From positions 62,001 through 126,000 of the forward strand of contig NZ_JAYXKP010000008.1 in NCBI RefSeq assembly GCF_036039175.1: DNA of 64,000 nt. Reading direction: 5' to 3'. The stretch's first letter is position 1, and each line of letters opens with the position of its first letter. The notes below the pieces were generated by a model that was not told where the DNA came from, searched no databases, and worked only from the letters and a program-made list of their open reading frames with translations. This DNA comes from Marinilactibacillus sp036039175. GTDB lineage: Bacteria > Bacillota > Bacilli > Lactobacillales > Carnobacteriaceae_A. The translations under genes were made by a program, and so were the position numbers. Shown piece after piece: positions 1 through 8,812 of this stretch.

Positions 1-37
1 AGTAACCTCATTTGCTGATTGATGGAAAACCGAATCG

Positions 38-72
38 AAACCTCTTGCTCATGAACTGGGTAAGAGGTTTTT
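38..72 (+). terminator. Intrinsic terminator of the gene upstream of the window
   Basis: The arms AAACCTCTT (38-46) and AAGAGGTTT (62-70) pair and are followed by a short T run. It separates whatever lies to the left from the ZIP transporter gene. Confidence 0.7.
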
Positions 73-94
73 GATTTATTTTAATCGATTTTCT

Positions 95-122
95 TTGACA
101 TATCTGTCTGAAAAGATATACT
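95..122 (+). promoter_or_regulatory. SigA-type promoter of the ZIP transporter gene
   Basis: A perfect -35 TTGACA (95-100) lies 16 bp from the -10 TATACT (117-122). The ribosome site at 156-162 follows about 35 nt downstream. No zinc-repressor palindrome was recognised. Confidence 0.7.
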
Positions 123-170
123 TTTCTTTAGTTGCTTTATACATAAATTTGAAATAAAGGAGATAGTATC

Positions 171-992
171 ATTTTAGAGACGTTCAGTACCTTTCATCCT
201 GTTTTACAAGCATTAATTGCCGGTCTGTTTACTTGGAGTTGTACAATAGTCGGTTCATCATTTGTATTTTTGTTTAAAGAAATTAATCAAAAGTTTTTAG
301 ATATTATGAATGGTTTTGCTGCAGGTGTCATGATTGCGGCATCTTTCTGGTCGCTATTAGCACCAGCCATTACCAACGCAGAAAACAGTGGATATGGAAT
401 CTGGTCTTTCTTTCCAGCAGCTGTAGGATTCTTGGTAGGGGGATTTTTCTTAAGATTGATCGACGTGGTCATTCCACATTTACATTTGAATGAGCCTGAA
501 GAAAATAAAGAAGGACCTAAAACGAAAGCGTCTAAAAACTTGCTACTTTTTTTAGCGATTACGATTCACAATATTCCAGAAGGATTATCAGTTGGAGTAG
601 CATTCGGTGCTACAGCAATCGGTGTGGCCAATGGGGATACTTTTCTAAGTGCGGTAGGGTTAGCTTTAGGTATCGGAATTCAGAATATTCCAGAAGGATC
701 TGCTTTGTCTATGCCGATTCGAGCAGCAGGGAGTAGTCGATGGCGTGCATTCAATATTGGACAGTTGTCAGCGATCGTCGAACCGATTGCGGCAGTTATT
801 GGAGCAGTAGCCGTTATTTCAATTTCAGCTATATTGCCTTATGCTTTGGCTTTTGCAGCGGGTGCAATGATTTTCGTTGTTGTAGAAGAACTGATTCCTG
901 AATCTCAAACAAATGGAAACAAAGATAGTGCAACACTGGCCTTAATGGTTGGATTTACGATTATGATGATCTTGGATGTAGCGCTTGGATAA
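171..992 (+). CDS. ZIP family divalent metal transporter, apparent AUU start
   Basis: This is a ZIP-family (Zn/Fe importer) membrane protein of about 273 residues. The family signature is clear: HNIPEGLSVGVAFG in helix IV and a second IPEGSALSMPI segment in helix V hold the metal-binding His/Glu residues, and a conserved EE pair (VVVEELIPES) lies in a late helix. A conventional start (TTG at 270) would remove helix I. The frame stays open upstream and encodes LETFSTFHPVLQALIAGLFT, which looks like the missing N-terminus. The only good ribosome site, AAAGGAG at 156-162, lies 8 nt before an ATT codon at 171. The upstream stop is TGA at 150, and no ATG, GTG or TTG occurs between it and 270. Function by family is certain; the metal is probably zinc, and the AUU start is inference. 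Confidence 0.8.
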   Translation: MLETFSTFHPVLQALIAGLFTWSCTIVGSSFVFLFKEINQKFLDIMNGFAAGVMIAASFWSLLAPAITNAENSGYGIWSFFPAAVGFLVGGFFLRLIDVVIPHLHLNEPEENKEGPKTKASKNLLLFLAITIHNIPEGLSVGVAFGATAIGVANGDTFLSAVGLALGIGIQNIPEGSALSMPIRAAGSSRWRAFNIGQLSAIVEPIAAVIGAVAVISISAILPYALAFAAGAMIFVVVEELIPESQTNGNKDSATLALMVGFTIMMILDVALG

Positions 993-1130
993 TTTAAGTT
1001 AAAAGTACTAGAAATCATCGTCTTGTAGGCTATTCTATTAAAAAATCAGCTTGAATCCGGACTGGCAATGCAGATCAATTTGTGCTATATTAATGAATGA
1101 GAGACTTATAAATGGGAGGTCAATTCCGAG

Positions 1131-1361
1131 ATGTATGATTTTTTATTAGGATTTATGCTCGTGTTATCAATATTTATTATAATCGTTGTGGCTATGCAGC
1201 CAACTAAAACTCAAAGTGCATCCAACGCTTTCTTAGGTGGAGCAAGCCAATTATTTGGGAAACAAAAAGCAAGAGGATTCGAAGCGGTTCTGATTAAGAC
1301 AACCATCGTTTGTATCGTACTTTTCTTCGTTTTTGCATTAGTATTGACTCGATTTTTCTAA
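1131..1361 (+). CDS. secG: SecG, preprotein translocase subunit
   Basis: This 76-residue protein has two hydrophobic helices (about residues 4-22 and 55-75) joined by a loop with GGASQLFGKQKARG, the typical SecG loop. SecG sits with SecYE in the membrane and assists protein export. The length is normal. The ribosome site GGGAGGT lies about 10 nt before the ATG. In Bacilli secG usually precedes a carboxylesterase, rnr and smpB, and this is exactly the order here, so the call is secure. Confidence 0.95.
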   Translation: MYDFLLGFMLVLSIFIIIVVAMQPTKTQSASNAFLGGASQLFGKQKARGFEAVLIKTTIVCIVLFFVFALVLTRFF

Positions 1362-1383
1362 TTAATATAATATGATACTGATT

Positions 1384-1456
1384 AAGGAGCAGATCCAAAA
1401 GTACGTGAGCTGAATATCTCAGCTTGCAGAGTGTACAAATGGGCCGCTCCTTTTTA
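1384..1456 (+). terminator. Long nested terminator after secG
   Basis: The outer stem AAGGAGC (1384-1390)/GCTCC (1446-1450) runs into five Ts. Inside it are a GTAC/GTAC pair and an AGCTGA/TCAGCT hairpin, so about 70 nt fold into one nested structure. This is more elaborate than a usual terminator and could release a small RNA from the 3' end of the secG transcript. Confidence 0.65.
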
Positions 1457-1561
1457 TTGTCTTTTAGTGCAGTAAGCTACTTCTATAGGGTAGGCGTATT
1501 TCAGTATTAATATTTCATAAAGTAAGGTAAAATATAGGTATAGAGTTAAGGAGTGAACGAA

Positions 1562-2311
1562 GTGAGAGATAGAACTATATTTTTTGAAAAGGGACCGAGA
1601 GCAGTGATTCTATTCCACGCTTTTACGAGTACCCCAAATGACGTGAGAAGTTTAGCCAGAGCGCTGGAGCGTGCAGATTATACAGTTTATGCACCAACAC
1701 TGTCTGGTCACGGAACAGAAGATCCAGACGATATCTTTAACTATGGGATCGAAGACTGGAAGCGGGACGGTGAAAAAGCCTATACGTTTTTAAAAGAAAA
1801 AGGCTATAATGAAATTGCGACTTTTGGCTTGTCTCTTGGCGGGATTGTGGCCACGCATTTAATGTTGACACAAGATGTTAAAGCCGCTGGAACCTTTTCT
1901 TCACCAGTAATGGATAACGGAAAGAATAGAGTGCCGGAGAACTTTATGATCTGGTATGAACAAATGAAAATGAATGATGGTTTTTCTAGAGAACAAATTG
2001 CTGGGTTAAAAACAGCTGCAGAACCAAAACTGGAAATGATTTTAAATGGATTGAATACTTTTGTTAAAACCATGGTGCCGCAGTACCCAAATCAAACAGG
2101 AGTTGTCTTTATTGCCCAAGGTGGCGATGATGAGATGATCAATCCACATCAATCTGGAGACTATAGAGATGCACTAACGAATGCAACTGTTGATTTCCAC
2201 TGGTATGAAGATGCACCACATGTGATTACGACTGGGCAGTTTGGAAAACAGCTACAAATTGATTTATTAACATTCTTATCCACATTAGAATGGGATGGAG
2301 GGAATACATGA
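1562..2311 (+). CDS. Carboxylesterase, alpha/beta hydrolase (Est30-like)
   Basis: This is an alpha/beta hydrolase of 249 residues resembling the Bacillus/Geobacillus Est30 carboxylesterases. The nucleophile elbow GLSLGG puts the catalytic serine at about residue 91. The acid lies in the QGGDDEMI segment and the catalytic histidine in DAPHVIT near the C-terminus. GTG at 1562 is preferred because AAGGAG (1548-1553) lies 8 nt upstream; a GTG at 1553 overlaps that site. The stop overlaps the ATG of the RNase R gene (ATGA), so the two are translationally coupled. It is a cytoplasmic enzyme acting on short-chain esters; the natural substrate is unknown. Confidence 0.88.
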   Translation: MRDRTIFFEKGPRAVILFHAFTSTPNDVRSLARALERADYTVYAPTLSGHGTEDPDDIFNYGIEDWKRDGEKAYTFLKEKGYNEIATFGLSLGGIVATHLMLTQDVKAAGTFSSPVMDNGKNRVPENFMIWYEQMKMNDGFSREQIAGLKTAAEPKLEMILNGLNTFVKTMVPQYPNQTGVVFIAQGGDDEMINPHQSGDYRDALTNATVDFHWYEDAPHVITTGQFGKQLQIDLLTFLSTLEWDGGNT

Positions 2312-4650
2312 GTAAAGAATTAAACGAAGATATGGAACAATTAAAAGAAAAGATTCTGAATTTTATAGAGAATCATAAAGAAAATAGCGTAGAAGTGAAA
2401 GCCATTAGCGAAGGCGTGGATAGTACAGGTTCAAAAGCGTTCAAGAAAATGATTAATGCGATTGCTGAACTAGAACGCGAAGGAAGAATCGTACTGACTC
2501 AAGAAGGTCGATTTAAGTTAAAAGATGCAGAACCGGTTATGCAAGGTGTATTTAGCGGTACGGACAAAGGGTTTGGTTTTGTTCCGATAGAAGAATTTGA
2601 TGAAGATATTTTTATTCCACCACATGAAACAAACTCAGCATTGAATGGCGACTTAGTAACAATTGAAGTAACAAAAGAAGCTGTTCCTTGGAAGGGTAAA
2701 GGACCTGTCGGAAGAGTTCTTGAAGTCGTTGAACGTGCAACAACAACGCTGATCGGCGAATTTCATGCTTATTCAGACGATGATGTTTCAGATAATGGAT
2801 TATTTGGATACGTCAAAACTCAAAGTAAAAAAATTCCGAGCATGAAGATGCAAATCACAGACAAAGGGATTCGTCCTGTAGAAGGTAGCATCGTTCAAGT
2901 TGAAATATCTAAATATCCAAGAAGCAATGATGAGGATATGTTTGGTTTTGTTGTTCGCACGATTGGACATAAAGACGAACCAGGAATTGAAATCCTTACA
3001 ATCGTCAATAAATATAACATCCCTTCAGAATTTCCTGATGAAGTGATTGAAGAAGCAGAATCTGTACCGGATCAAATTGCTGAAGCAGACTTAAAAGGTC
3101 GTAGAGATTTACGAGAAGAAGTCATTGTTACAATTGATGGAGCAGATGCAAAAGATTTGGATGATGCGGTTGTTGTTAAAAAGTTAGACAACGGTCATTA
3201 TCATTTAGGAGTTCATATTGCAGATGTTTCTCACTATGTAAAAGAAGACAGCCCGATGGATCAGGAAGCATTCGAACGTGGTACCAGTGTGTACTTAACT
3301 GACCGAGTAGTACCAATGTTGCCGCAACGTCTTTCTAACGGAATCTGTTCACTGCATCCGAATGTTGATCGTTTGACATTGAGTTGTGAAATGGAAATCG
3401 ATCAGTCTGGTGATATCGTAAGTTATGAAATCTTTCCGAGTGTGATCCGTTCATTCCGTCGAATGACGTATACAGCAGTCAATGAGATTTTAACGGAAAA
3501 AGACCCGGAAACATTGAAGGAACATGCTGACTTAGTAGGTCTTTTCGAAACAATGGGAGAACTACATCACATCCTTGAGAAGAAAAGAGTCAGTCGTGGA
3601 TCTATCGACTTTGATACAAGAGAAGCAAAAATTGAAGTCGACCCTGAAGGAATGCCTGTGGATATTCTTGTGCGCGAGCGCGGTATCGGTGAACGTTTGA
3701 TAGAGTCATTCATGCTAGCAGCGAACGAAACAGTATCTGAATATTACGCAACACAGCAATTGCCTATTCTATATAGAATTCATGCGCGTCCAGACGAAGC
3801 AAAAATGCAGAGATTCTTAGAATTTGTTTCAAGTTTTGGAATCAATGTAAAAGGGACAAAAGATAGTGTCTCTCCTTTAGACTTACAAGCTGTAATGAAT
3901 GAAGTTAAAGGGAAACCAGAAGAAACAGTTGTCAGTATGCTGATGCTGAGATCGATGCAGCAAGCAAAATATGACGTGGATCCTATCGGACACTACGGAC
4001 TAGCAGCTGATTATTATTCTCACTTTACTTCTCCAATCAGACGTTACCCTGATTTGATTCTTCATCGATTGATTCATTACTATGATGAAGTCGGAAAAGA
4101 TCAGAAAGCTCGTCAACGTTGGGAGAAGAAATTACCAGAAATAGCAGAACACAGTTCTAAAACCGAACGTCGTGCAGTAGATGCTGAACGCGAAACAGAT
4201 GAACTGAAGAAAACAGAATATATGGCTGGGAAAATTGGGGAAGAATTCGAAGGACTCGTTACATCTGTTACGAACTTCGGAATGTTTGTTCAGTTACCGA
4301 ATACAGTTGAAGGACTCGTACACATCTCTAAAATGGATGATGATTACTATGAATTCAACGAACGTGGATTGATTCTGATGGGTCGTCGAACAGGTAGAAC
4401 CTTTAAAATTGGAGAACCAGTTAAAGTTAAATTGACTGCAGCGAATATTGAAGGCTACCAGATTGACTTTGAGTTAGCAGATATCCCTGAAGATGAAAAA
4501 CGAAAACAATCCAAACCAAAAAATCAATCAGGCCGAAATAAGAACCAAAGACGTAGCAAAAACTCAAAAGGAAATCAAAAATCTGATCGAAACAAGCCGT
4601 CTTCTGAAGGAAGAACGACCAAGAAAAAACGATCAGGAAAACGTAAGTAG
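2308..4650 (+). CDS. rnr: Ribonuclease R
   Basis: RNase R is a processive 3'-5' exoribonuclease that degrades structured RNA and works with SmpB-tmRNA on stalled messages. The 780 residues show an N-terminal winged-helix region (about 10-65), cold-shock domains (about 70-220), the RNB catalytic domain with the metal-binding aspartates in DGADAKDLDDAV, an S1 domain near 635-715, and a Lys/Arg-rich tail of about 55 residues. The start at 2308 (MSKELNE) uses GGAGGG about 7 nt upstream and overlaps the stop of the esterase gene. smpB follows 29 nt downstream. Length and domains are complete. Confidence 0.97.
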   Translation: MSKELNEDMEQLKEKILNFIENHKENSVEVKAISEGVDSTGSKAFKKMINAIAELEREGRIVLTQEGRFKLKDAEPVMQGVFSGTDKGFGFVPIEEFDEDIFIPPHETNSALNGDLVTIEVTKEAVPWKGKGPVGRVLEVVERATTTLIGEFHAYSDDDVSDNGLFGYVKTQSKKIPSMKMQITDKGIRPVEGSIVQVEISKYPRSNDEDMFGFVVRTIGHKDEPGIEILTIVNKYNIPSEFPDEVIEEAESVPDQIAEADLKGRRDLREEVIVTIDGADAKDLDDAVVVKKLDNGHYHLGVHIADVSHYVKEDSPMDQEAFERGTSVYLTDRVVPMLPQRLSNGICSLHPNVDRLTLSCEMEIDQSGDIVSYEIFPSVIRSFRRMTYTAVNEILTEKDPETLKEHADLVGLFETMGELHHILEKKRVSRGSIDFDTREAKIEVDPEGMPVDILVRERGIGERLIESFMLAANETVSEYYATQQLPILYRIHARPDEAKMQRFLEFVSSFGINVKGTKDSVSPLDLQAVMNEVKGKPEETVVSMLMLRSMQQAKYDVDPIGHYGLAADYYSHFTSPIRRYPDLILHRLIHYYDEVGKDQKARQRWEKKLPEIAEHSSKTERRAVDAERETDELKKTEYMAGKIGEEFEGLVTSVTNFGMFVQLPNTVEGLVHISKMDDDYYEFNERGLILMGRRTGRTFKIGEPVKVKLTAANIEGYQIDFELADIPEDEKRKQSKPKNQSGRNKNQRRSKNSKGNQKSDRNKPSSEGRTTKKKRSGKRK

Positions 4651-4679
4651 TAGTCGTAGACAAAAGGAGGGTGATACAG

Positions 4680-5141
4680 GTGCCTAAAGGTGAAGGCAAG
4701 CTGATTGCTCAGAATAAGAAAGCAAGATATGAATATAGTATTTTAGATACTGTGGAAGCAGGGATCGTCTTAAACGGAACGGAAATTAAGTCGATTCGTG
4801 CCGGCAGAATCAATCTTAAGGATGGTTATGCTGGAATTCGTAATGGAGAAATGTGGTTATATAATGTGCATATTGCTCCATTCGATAAAGGAAACCAGTT
4901 TAATCATGATCCTGTAAGAACTAGAAAATTATTAATGAAGAAAAAGCAGATCGATAAATTTATTGGGGAAACCAAACAAGGCGGGATAACGATTGTACCG
5001 CTGAAAGTGTATATCCGTAACGGGTATGCTAAAGTTTTAATCGGTCTAGCAAAAGGTAAAAAACAATACGATAAACGCGAATCCATTAAACGCAAAGATC
5101 AAAAGCGTCAAGTGGATCGTGCAATGAAAGATTATCGTTAA
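4680..5141 (+). CDS. smpB: SmpB, tmRNA-binding protein
   Basis: SmpB binds the tRNA-like part of tmRNA and delivers it to stalled ribosomes. The 153 residues contain the family blocks NKKARYEYSILDT, GIVLNGTEIKSIR and GYAKVLIGLAKGKKQYDKRE, plus the basic tail ending in MKDYR. GTG at 4680 is chosen because AGGAGG (4665-4670) lies 9 nt upstream; a GTG at 4671 touches that site. The partner tmRNA gene lies about 21 kb away at 25783-26147 on the other strand. The gene ends in front of a strong bidirectional terminator. Confidence 0.97.
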   Translation: MPKGEGKLIAQNKKARYEYSILDTVEAGIVLNGTEIKSIRAGRINLKDGYAGIRNGEMWLYNVHIAPFDKGNQFNHDPVRTRKLLMKKKQIDKFIGETKQGGITIVPLKVYIRNGYAKVLIGLAKGKKQYDKRESIKRKDQKRQVDRAMKDYR

Positions 5142-5146
5142 CAAAC

Positions 5147-5185
5147 AAAAACCACCAGCGCAATCATTGCGCTGGTGGTTTTTAG
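5147..5185. terminator. Bidirectional terminator between smpB and the ABC exporter
   Basis: An almost perfect 15-bp stem (ACCACCAGCGCAAT/ATTGCGCTGGTGGT) is flanked by A and T runs, so it can stop both the smpB transcript and the convergent exporter transcript. Confidence 0.9.
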
Positions 5186-5200
5186 TCGTTTGTACAATAA

Positions 5201-6028
5201 TCAATTTTTGTTGTTATAGAGCTTCATAGTCAGTGGGGCAAAGATGACAAGTATGATTCCGGAAGCAATGAGTGTCCATAAGACTTCACCGGAGACGTTA
5301 TAACCATGCATCAATCCTCTGACAGCGTCCACAAGCATCGAGATTGGATTGATTTTGACAAAGGTTTCCAAGATATGAGGCATTGTACTCGGATCGACAA
5401 ACGCACTACTCAAGAAGGTCAAAGGAAAAATGACCATCATTGCACTAGCCATTAAAGCATTTTCAGACTTCAAAACAAGTGCTAATACATTCCAGATCCA
5501 TGAAAGACAGAACGAAAACACAAGCAAAAGGGCCACTGCTAGAATAATACCGATTAGGCCACCTTCGGGCCTGAAGCCTAAGATCATAGCAAACAAAATC
5601 ATAATCATTGAAGCAATGGTGTATCTAAGGGCGTCAAAAGTCATTGCACCTACTAGAGAAGAAGGCCCCCAAATAGGTAGGGTTCTTTGACGATCGAAAA
5701 AGCCTTTTTGAATATCTTTATTCAAATCAAGTCCAGTGTACATCGTGATCTGGGTCACAGTCTGTACTAAAATACCGGGTAGTATAAATTGAAGATACTC
5801 CTGAACCGAACCAGCAATAGCACCACCAAATAAGAAAGTAAACATCAGTAAAAATAAGATCGGCATAGCTGTAATATCCATTAGTGCCATTGGAGCATGT
5901 TTAGTTCTGAGTAATGCGCGCATGGCAAATATTTGTACAGACACAATTGGACTAGGGGGTGTTGGACGTTGTTTTGACAAAATCGCTTGTTGCAGCTTTT
6001 CTTGATTGATTGTCTGGTTCTGGACCAT
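5201..6028 (-). CDS. ABC-2 type exporter permease (DrrB-like)
   Basis: A 275-residue membrane protein with about six hydrophobic segments, typical of ABC-2 permeases of the daunorubicin-resistance DrrB type. The ALLRTKHAPMALMDITAMPI segment precedes the first helix, and the LPGILVQTVTQI and FPLTFLSSAFVDPSTMP blocks are characteristic. AGGAGGG lies just before the ATG. It is encoded 14 nt after the ATPase gene and works with it to export a hydrophobic compound, antibiotic or lipid. The substrate cannot be told from the sequence. Confidence 0.88.
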   Translation of the reverse strand: MVQNQTINQEKLQQAILSKQRPTPPSPIVSVQIFAMRALLRTKHAPMALMDITAMPILFLLMFTFLFGGAIAGSVQEYLQFILPGILVQTVTQITMYTGLDLNKDIQKGFFDRQRTLPIWGPSSLVGAMTFDALRYTIASMIMILFAMILGFRPEGGLIGIILAVALLLVFSFCLSWIWNVLALVLKSENALMASAMMVIFPLTFLSSAFVDPSTMPHILETFVKINPISMLVDAVRGLMHGYNVSGEVLWTLIASGIILVIFAPLTMKLYNNKN

Positions 6029-6042
6029 TTGAATCCCTCCTA

Positions 6043-7026
6043 TTATTTAACGATAGATGATTGCTCTGTAGTAGACACTGTTTCCGAATCTTCTGTTAAA
6101 GCTAAAAACACCTCGTCTAAGCTAGGTTGACCTAAAGAGAAGGTAAGCACATGAATTCGTTGCTCAGCGAGTGTAGTTAGCGCTTTTGTAGCATCAGAGG
6201 GGGTTGAAACTTTGATATGCAGCTGATCAATCTTAGAGGACTCATGCAAAATTTCTCCTGCGCTGGCTTCCAAGATTTTCTCAGCTTTGGATCTATCTTT
6301 TTGGGACTTCAAGGTCACATGAAGTATATTATTCCCCAAAGAGGCCTTCAAATCGTGGGCCGTTCCTTCAGCAATGATTTTACCTTTATTGATGACAGCT
6401 ATTCGGTCAGCTAATTGATCAGCTTCTTCCAGATATTGAGTCGTTAAAAGTACAGTTGTACCTGCGCTCGTCAATGCACGAATCACAGCCCAAACCTGGT
6501 TTCGGCTTCTTGGATCCAAACCCGTTGTCGGTTCATCTAGAAACAAGAGGTCTGGAGTAACAACAATACTTGCTGCAATATCTAGACGCCTACGCATACC
6601 ACCCGAATACTCTTTCACTTGCTTATTAGCAGCTTCAAAAAGTCCAAAAGCATCTAATAGTTCAGCAGCGCGTATTTTGGCTTCTTTTTTTGAATAGCCC
6701 ATTAACCTTGAAATCATCGTGAGGTTTTCGGTTCCGGTCAAATCTTCATCAACAGAAGCATACTGACCAGTTAAGGCGATTCTTGGACGGATTTTTTTTG
6801 GTTGTGAAGCAACATCGTAGCCAAAAACGCTAGCTGATCCACCGTCAATGGTTAATAAAGTAGCAAGCATTCTTAAAGTTGTCGTTTTTCCTGCACCGTT
6901 TGGACCGAGAAATCCGTAGACAGATCCTTTAGTGATTTTAAGATCGATTGCATCAACGGCTGTGAAGTCTCCAAATCTCTTGACCAAGCCATTCACTTCG
7001 ATTGCATAATCTTCTGTTTTGACCAT
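6043..7026 (-). CDS. ABC-2 type exporter ATPase (DrrA-like)
   Basis: The 327-residue cytoplasmic ATPase has Walker A GPNGAGKTT, the signature YSGGMRRRLDIAASI, Walker B LLFLDEPTTGLDPRS and a H-loop changed to TTQYLEEAD, as is usual in DrrA-type proteins. The C-terminal about 90 residues form the small regulatory domain common in this subfamily. The start at 7026 follows AAAGAGGTG; a longer frame upstream has no ribosome site. It pairs with the permease gene downstream. Confidence 0.92.
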   Translation of the reverse strand: MVKTEDYAIEVNGLVKRFGDFTAVDAIDLKITKGSVYGFLGPNGAGKTTTLRMLATLLTIDGGSASVFGYDVASQPKKIRPRIALTGQYASVDEDLTGTENLTMISRLMGYSKKEAKIRAAELLDAFGLFEAANKQVKEYSGGMRRRLDIAASIVVTPDLLFLDEPTTGLDPRSRNQVWAVIRALTSAGTTVLLTTQYLEEADQLADRIAVINKGKIIAEGTAHDLKASLGNNILHVTLKSQKDRSKAEKILEASAGEILHESSKIDQLHIKVSTPSDATKALTTLAEQRIHVLTFSLGQPSLDEVFLALTEDSETVSTTEQSSIVK

Positions 7027-7258
7027 AGAGAACACCTCTTTATGTTTATACAAGCCTAGTAGGTCAGTTTATCTTAAGTCCCATTTATTTAATTGAAATA
7101 TACCTTACTTTAAAGTGGGAGACAACACCTATTTAACCTATGAATGATTTTTGTAAAGTTCATCTCGGGATAAGTTTACTTTCATTCTCTTCGCATCAGC
7201 AAAGTAAGTCTGTTACAATAAAGTAGAAGATATCATTTTGGAAGGAGCAACAATAAAG

Positions 7259-7939
7259 ATGACTACTAAGGGTGTTGAAATTTATTTTGTTCGTCACGGA
7301 GAAACGTATTTGAATCATTATGGACGTATGCAAGGATGGAGCAATGCGCCACTAACTGATGATGGCATTGTTGATGTACATCGTTGTGGGCGTGGGCTGA
7401 AAGATGTCAAGTTTGATGCAGTCTACACAAGTGATTTAACACGTACGCAAGATACTGCTGGAATTATCCTTGAAGAAAATGGGCAAGCTGAGAACATGGA
7501 TATGGTTCAGATGCCAGAGTTCAGAGAAGTATTCTTTGGTTCTTATGAAGGTATGTATGGATCGGAAGCATGGGGAAATGTTGCTAAGCATATGGGTTAC
7601 GAGACTTCGCGTGATATGTTCTTGAACACAGATATTCCTGATCGTATGAATGCATTCAGAGAAGCGGATCCTTATCATGACGCGGAAAACTTTATGATGT
7701 TCTGGAGCCGAGTTGAAAAAGGATTACTTAAACTAATTGATAAGCATCGCGATACGGGCGAGAGAATTTTACTTGTCGCTCACGGTGGAACGATTCGTTA
7801 TATTTTACAAAACTTAATTCCTGATCTGGATGACACGACGGCTCTTTTAAATGCAAGTGTTTCTGTAGCGAGCTACCATGGTGGCAAGTACCATTTAGAT
7901 CGTTACAACGACGTATCCCATTTCAAAGACGAAGCATAA
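7259..7939 (+). CDS. Histidine phosphatase superfamily protein (phosphoglycerate mutase-like)
   Basis: The 226 residues carry the RHGE motif (FVRHGETYLNH) with the nucleophilic histidine, the GWSNAPLTDDG block, and the second catalytic histidine in LLVAHGGTIRYIL. These mark a histidine phosphatase related to cofactor-dependent phosphoglycerate mutase. Members of this length outside glycolysis usually remove phosphate from small metabolites, so the name mutase should not be taken literally. ATG 7259 lies 11 nt after AAGGAG. A HAD phosphatase gene follows 29 nt downstream, probably in the same transcript. Confidence 0.88.
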   Translation: MTTKGVEIYFVRHGETYLNHYGRMQGWSNAPLTDDGIVDVHRCGRGLKDVKFDAVYTSDLTRTQDTAGIILEENGQAENMDMVQMPEFREVFFGSYEGMYGSEAWGNVAKHMGYETSRDMFLNTDIPDRMNAFREADPYHDAENFMMFWSRVEKGLLKLIDKHRDTGERILLVAHGGTIRYILQNLIPDLDDTTALLNASVSVASYHGGKYHLDRYNDVSHFKDEA

Positions 7940-7968
7940 CCTAAATTGAAGGAATTGAGGCGTAAGGA

Positions 7969-8745
7969 TTGAAACCAACATCACTAGTGTTTTTTGATTT
8001 AGATGGAACGTTATTGAATGAACAGTCACAACTGGATACAGATGTGATTGAAGCTTTGTCTGAACTGAAGAGAAACGGTGGTGTACCCTTTATCGCTACA
8101 GGGCGTAGCCATCTTCAGGTCGAACACGTACTGAAAGAAACAGTGATCGATTCATTTATTTCTCTTAATGGTCACTATATTCAGTATGAAGGACAAGATA
8201 TTTACGAAGGTATATTTGATCAAGATCTATTGGACCGTGTTCAAACAGAAGTCGAGGATCAGGACATTACGGTTGCTTACTATAGTAAAGAAGGATTTAG
8301 ACTGACTAGAAGAGACGAAAATGCCGTTGCAGCTTATCAGTTTATTCATGCAGATGCGCCAGAAATTGATGAATCTTATTACGAAGAAAAAGATATATTG
8401 ATGGTTCTATTGTTCACACAAGATTTAGCAGTGGATGATATTTTTCATAAGAATTTTCCAGAACTTTCATTTTATCGTAATTCGCCTTATTCGATCGATA
8501 CGATTCTCAAAGAGAACTCAAAAGCAATTGGTATACAGAAATTAGTTGAAAAATTAGGTCTTGAAGGTGTACCGACGTATGCCTTTGGAGATGGTCCCAA
8601 CGATATCGAAATGCTTGAAGTAGCTGACCATAGTGTAGCTATGGGGAATGGAACAGAAGAAGTAAAAGCTTTGGCTGACTATGTTGCTAAAAAGAACACA
8701 GATGGTGGTATCGTTGACGGTCTTAAGTATTTTAATTTAATCTAA
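7969..8745 (+). CDS. Cof-type HAD hydrolase
   Basis: A 258-residue HAD superfamily phosphatase of the Cof/YkrA group. The catalytic nucleophile is in FFDLDGTLL, motif II is in IATGRS, and the metal site is in FGDGPNDIEML. The C2-type cap lies between. These enzymes act on sugar phosphates, nucleotides or flavin precursors; specificity is unknown. A TTG start at 7969 is used, with GAGG about 8 nt upstream. It is probably cotranscribed with the histidine phosphatase gene. Confidence 0.9.
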   Translation: MKPTSLVFFDLDGTLLNEQSQLDTDVIEALSELKRNGGVPFIATGRSHLQVEHVLKETVIDSFISLNGHYIQYEGQDIYEGIFDQDLLDRVQTEVEDQDITVAYYSKEGFRLTRRDENAVAAYQFIHADAPEIDESYYEEKDILMVLLFTQDLAVDDIFHKNFPELSFYRNSPYSIDTILKENSKAIGIQKLVEKLGLEGVPTYAFGDGPNDIEMLEVADHSVAMGNGTEEVKALADYVAKKNTDGGIVDGLKYFNLI

Positions 8746-8749
8746 ACAA

Positions 8750-8812
8750 AATAGGCACCGTCTACTTCACTGATTGAATGCAATCAGGAAAAGTGGACGG
8801 TGCCTATTTTTT
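8750..8812. terminator. Bidirectional terminator between convergent genes
   Basis: The long stem AAATAGGCACCGTC/GACGGTGCCTATTT has an inner CTGATTG/CAATCAG hairpin and T runs on both sides. Confidence 0.9.

Noticed and set aside
5201..7026. Bacteriocin or lantibiotic immunity locus
   Set aside because: Only a DrrAB-type ABC pair is present, with no precursor peptide or modification gene nearby.
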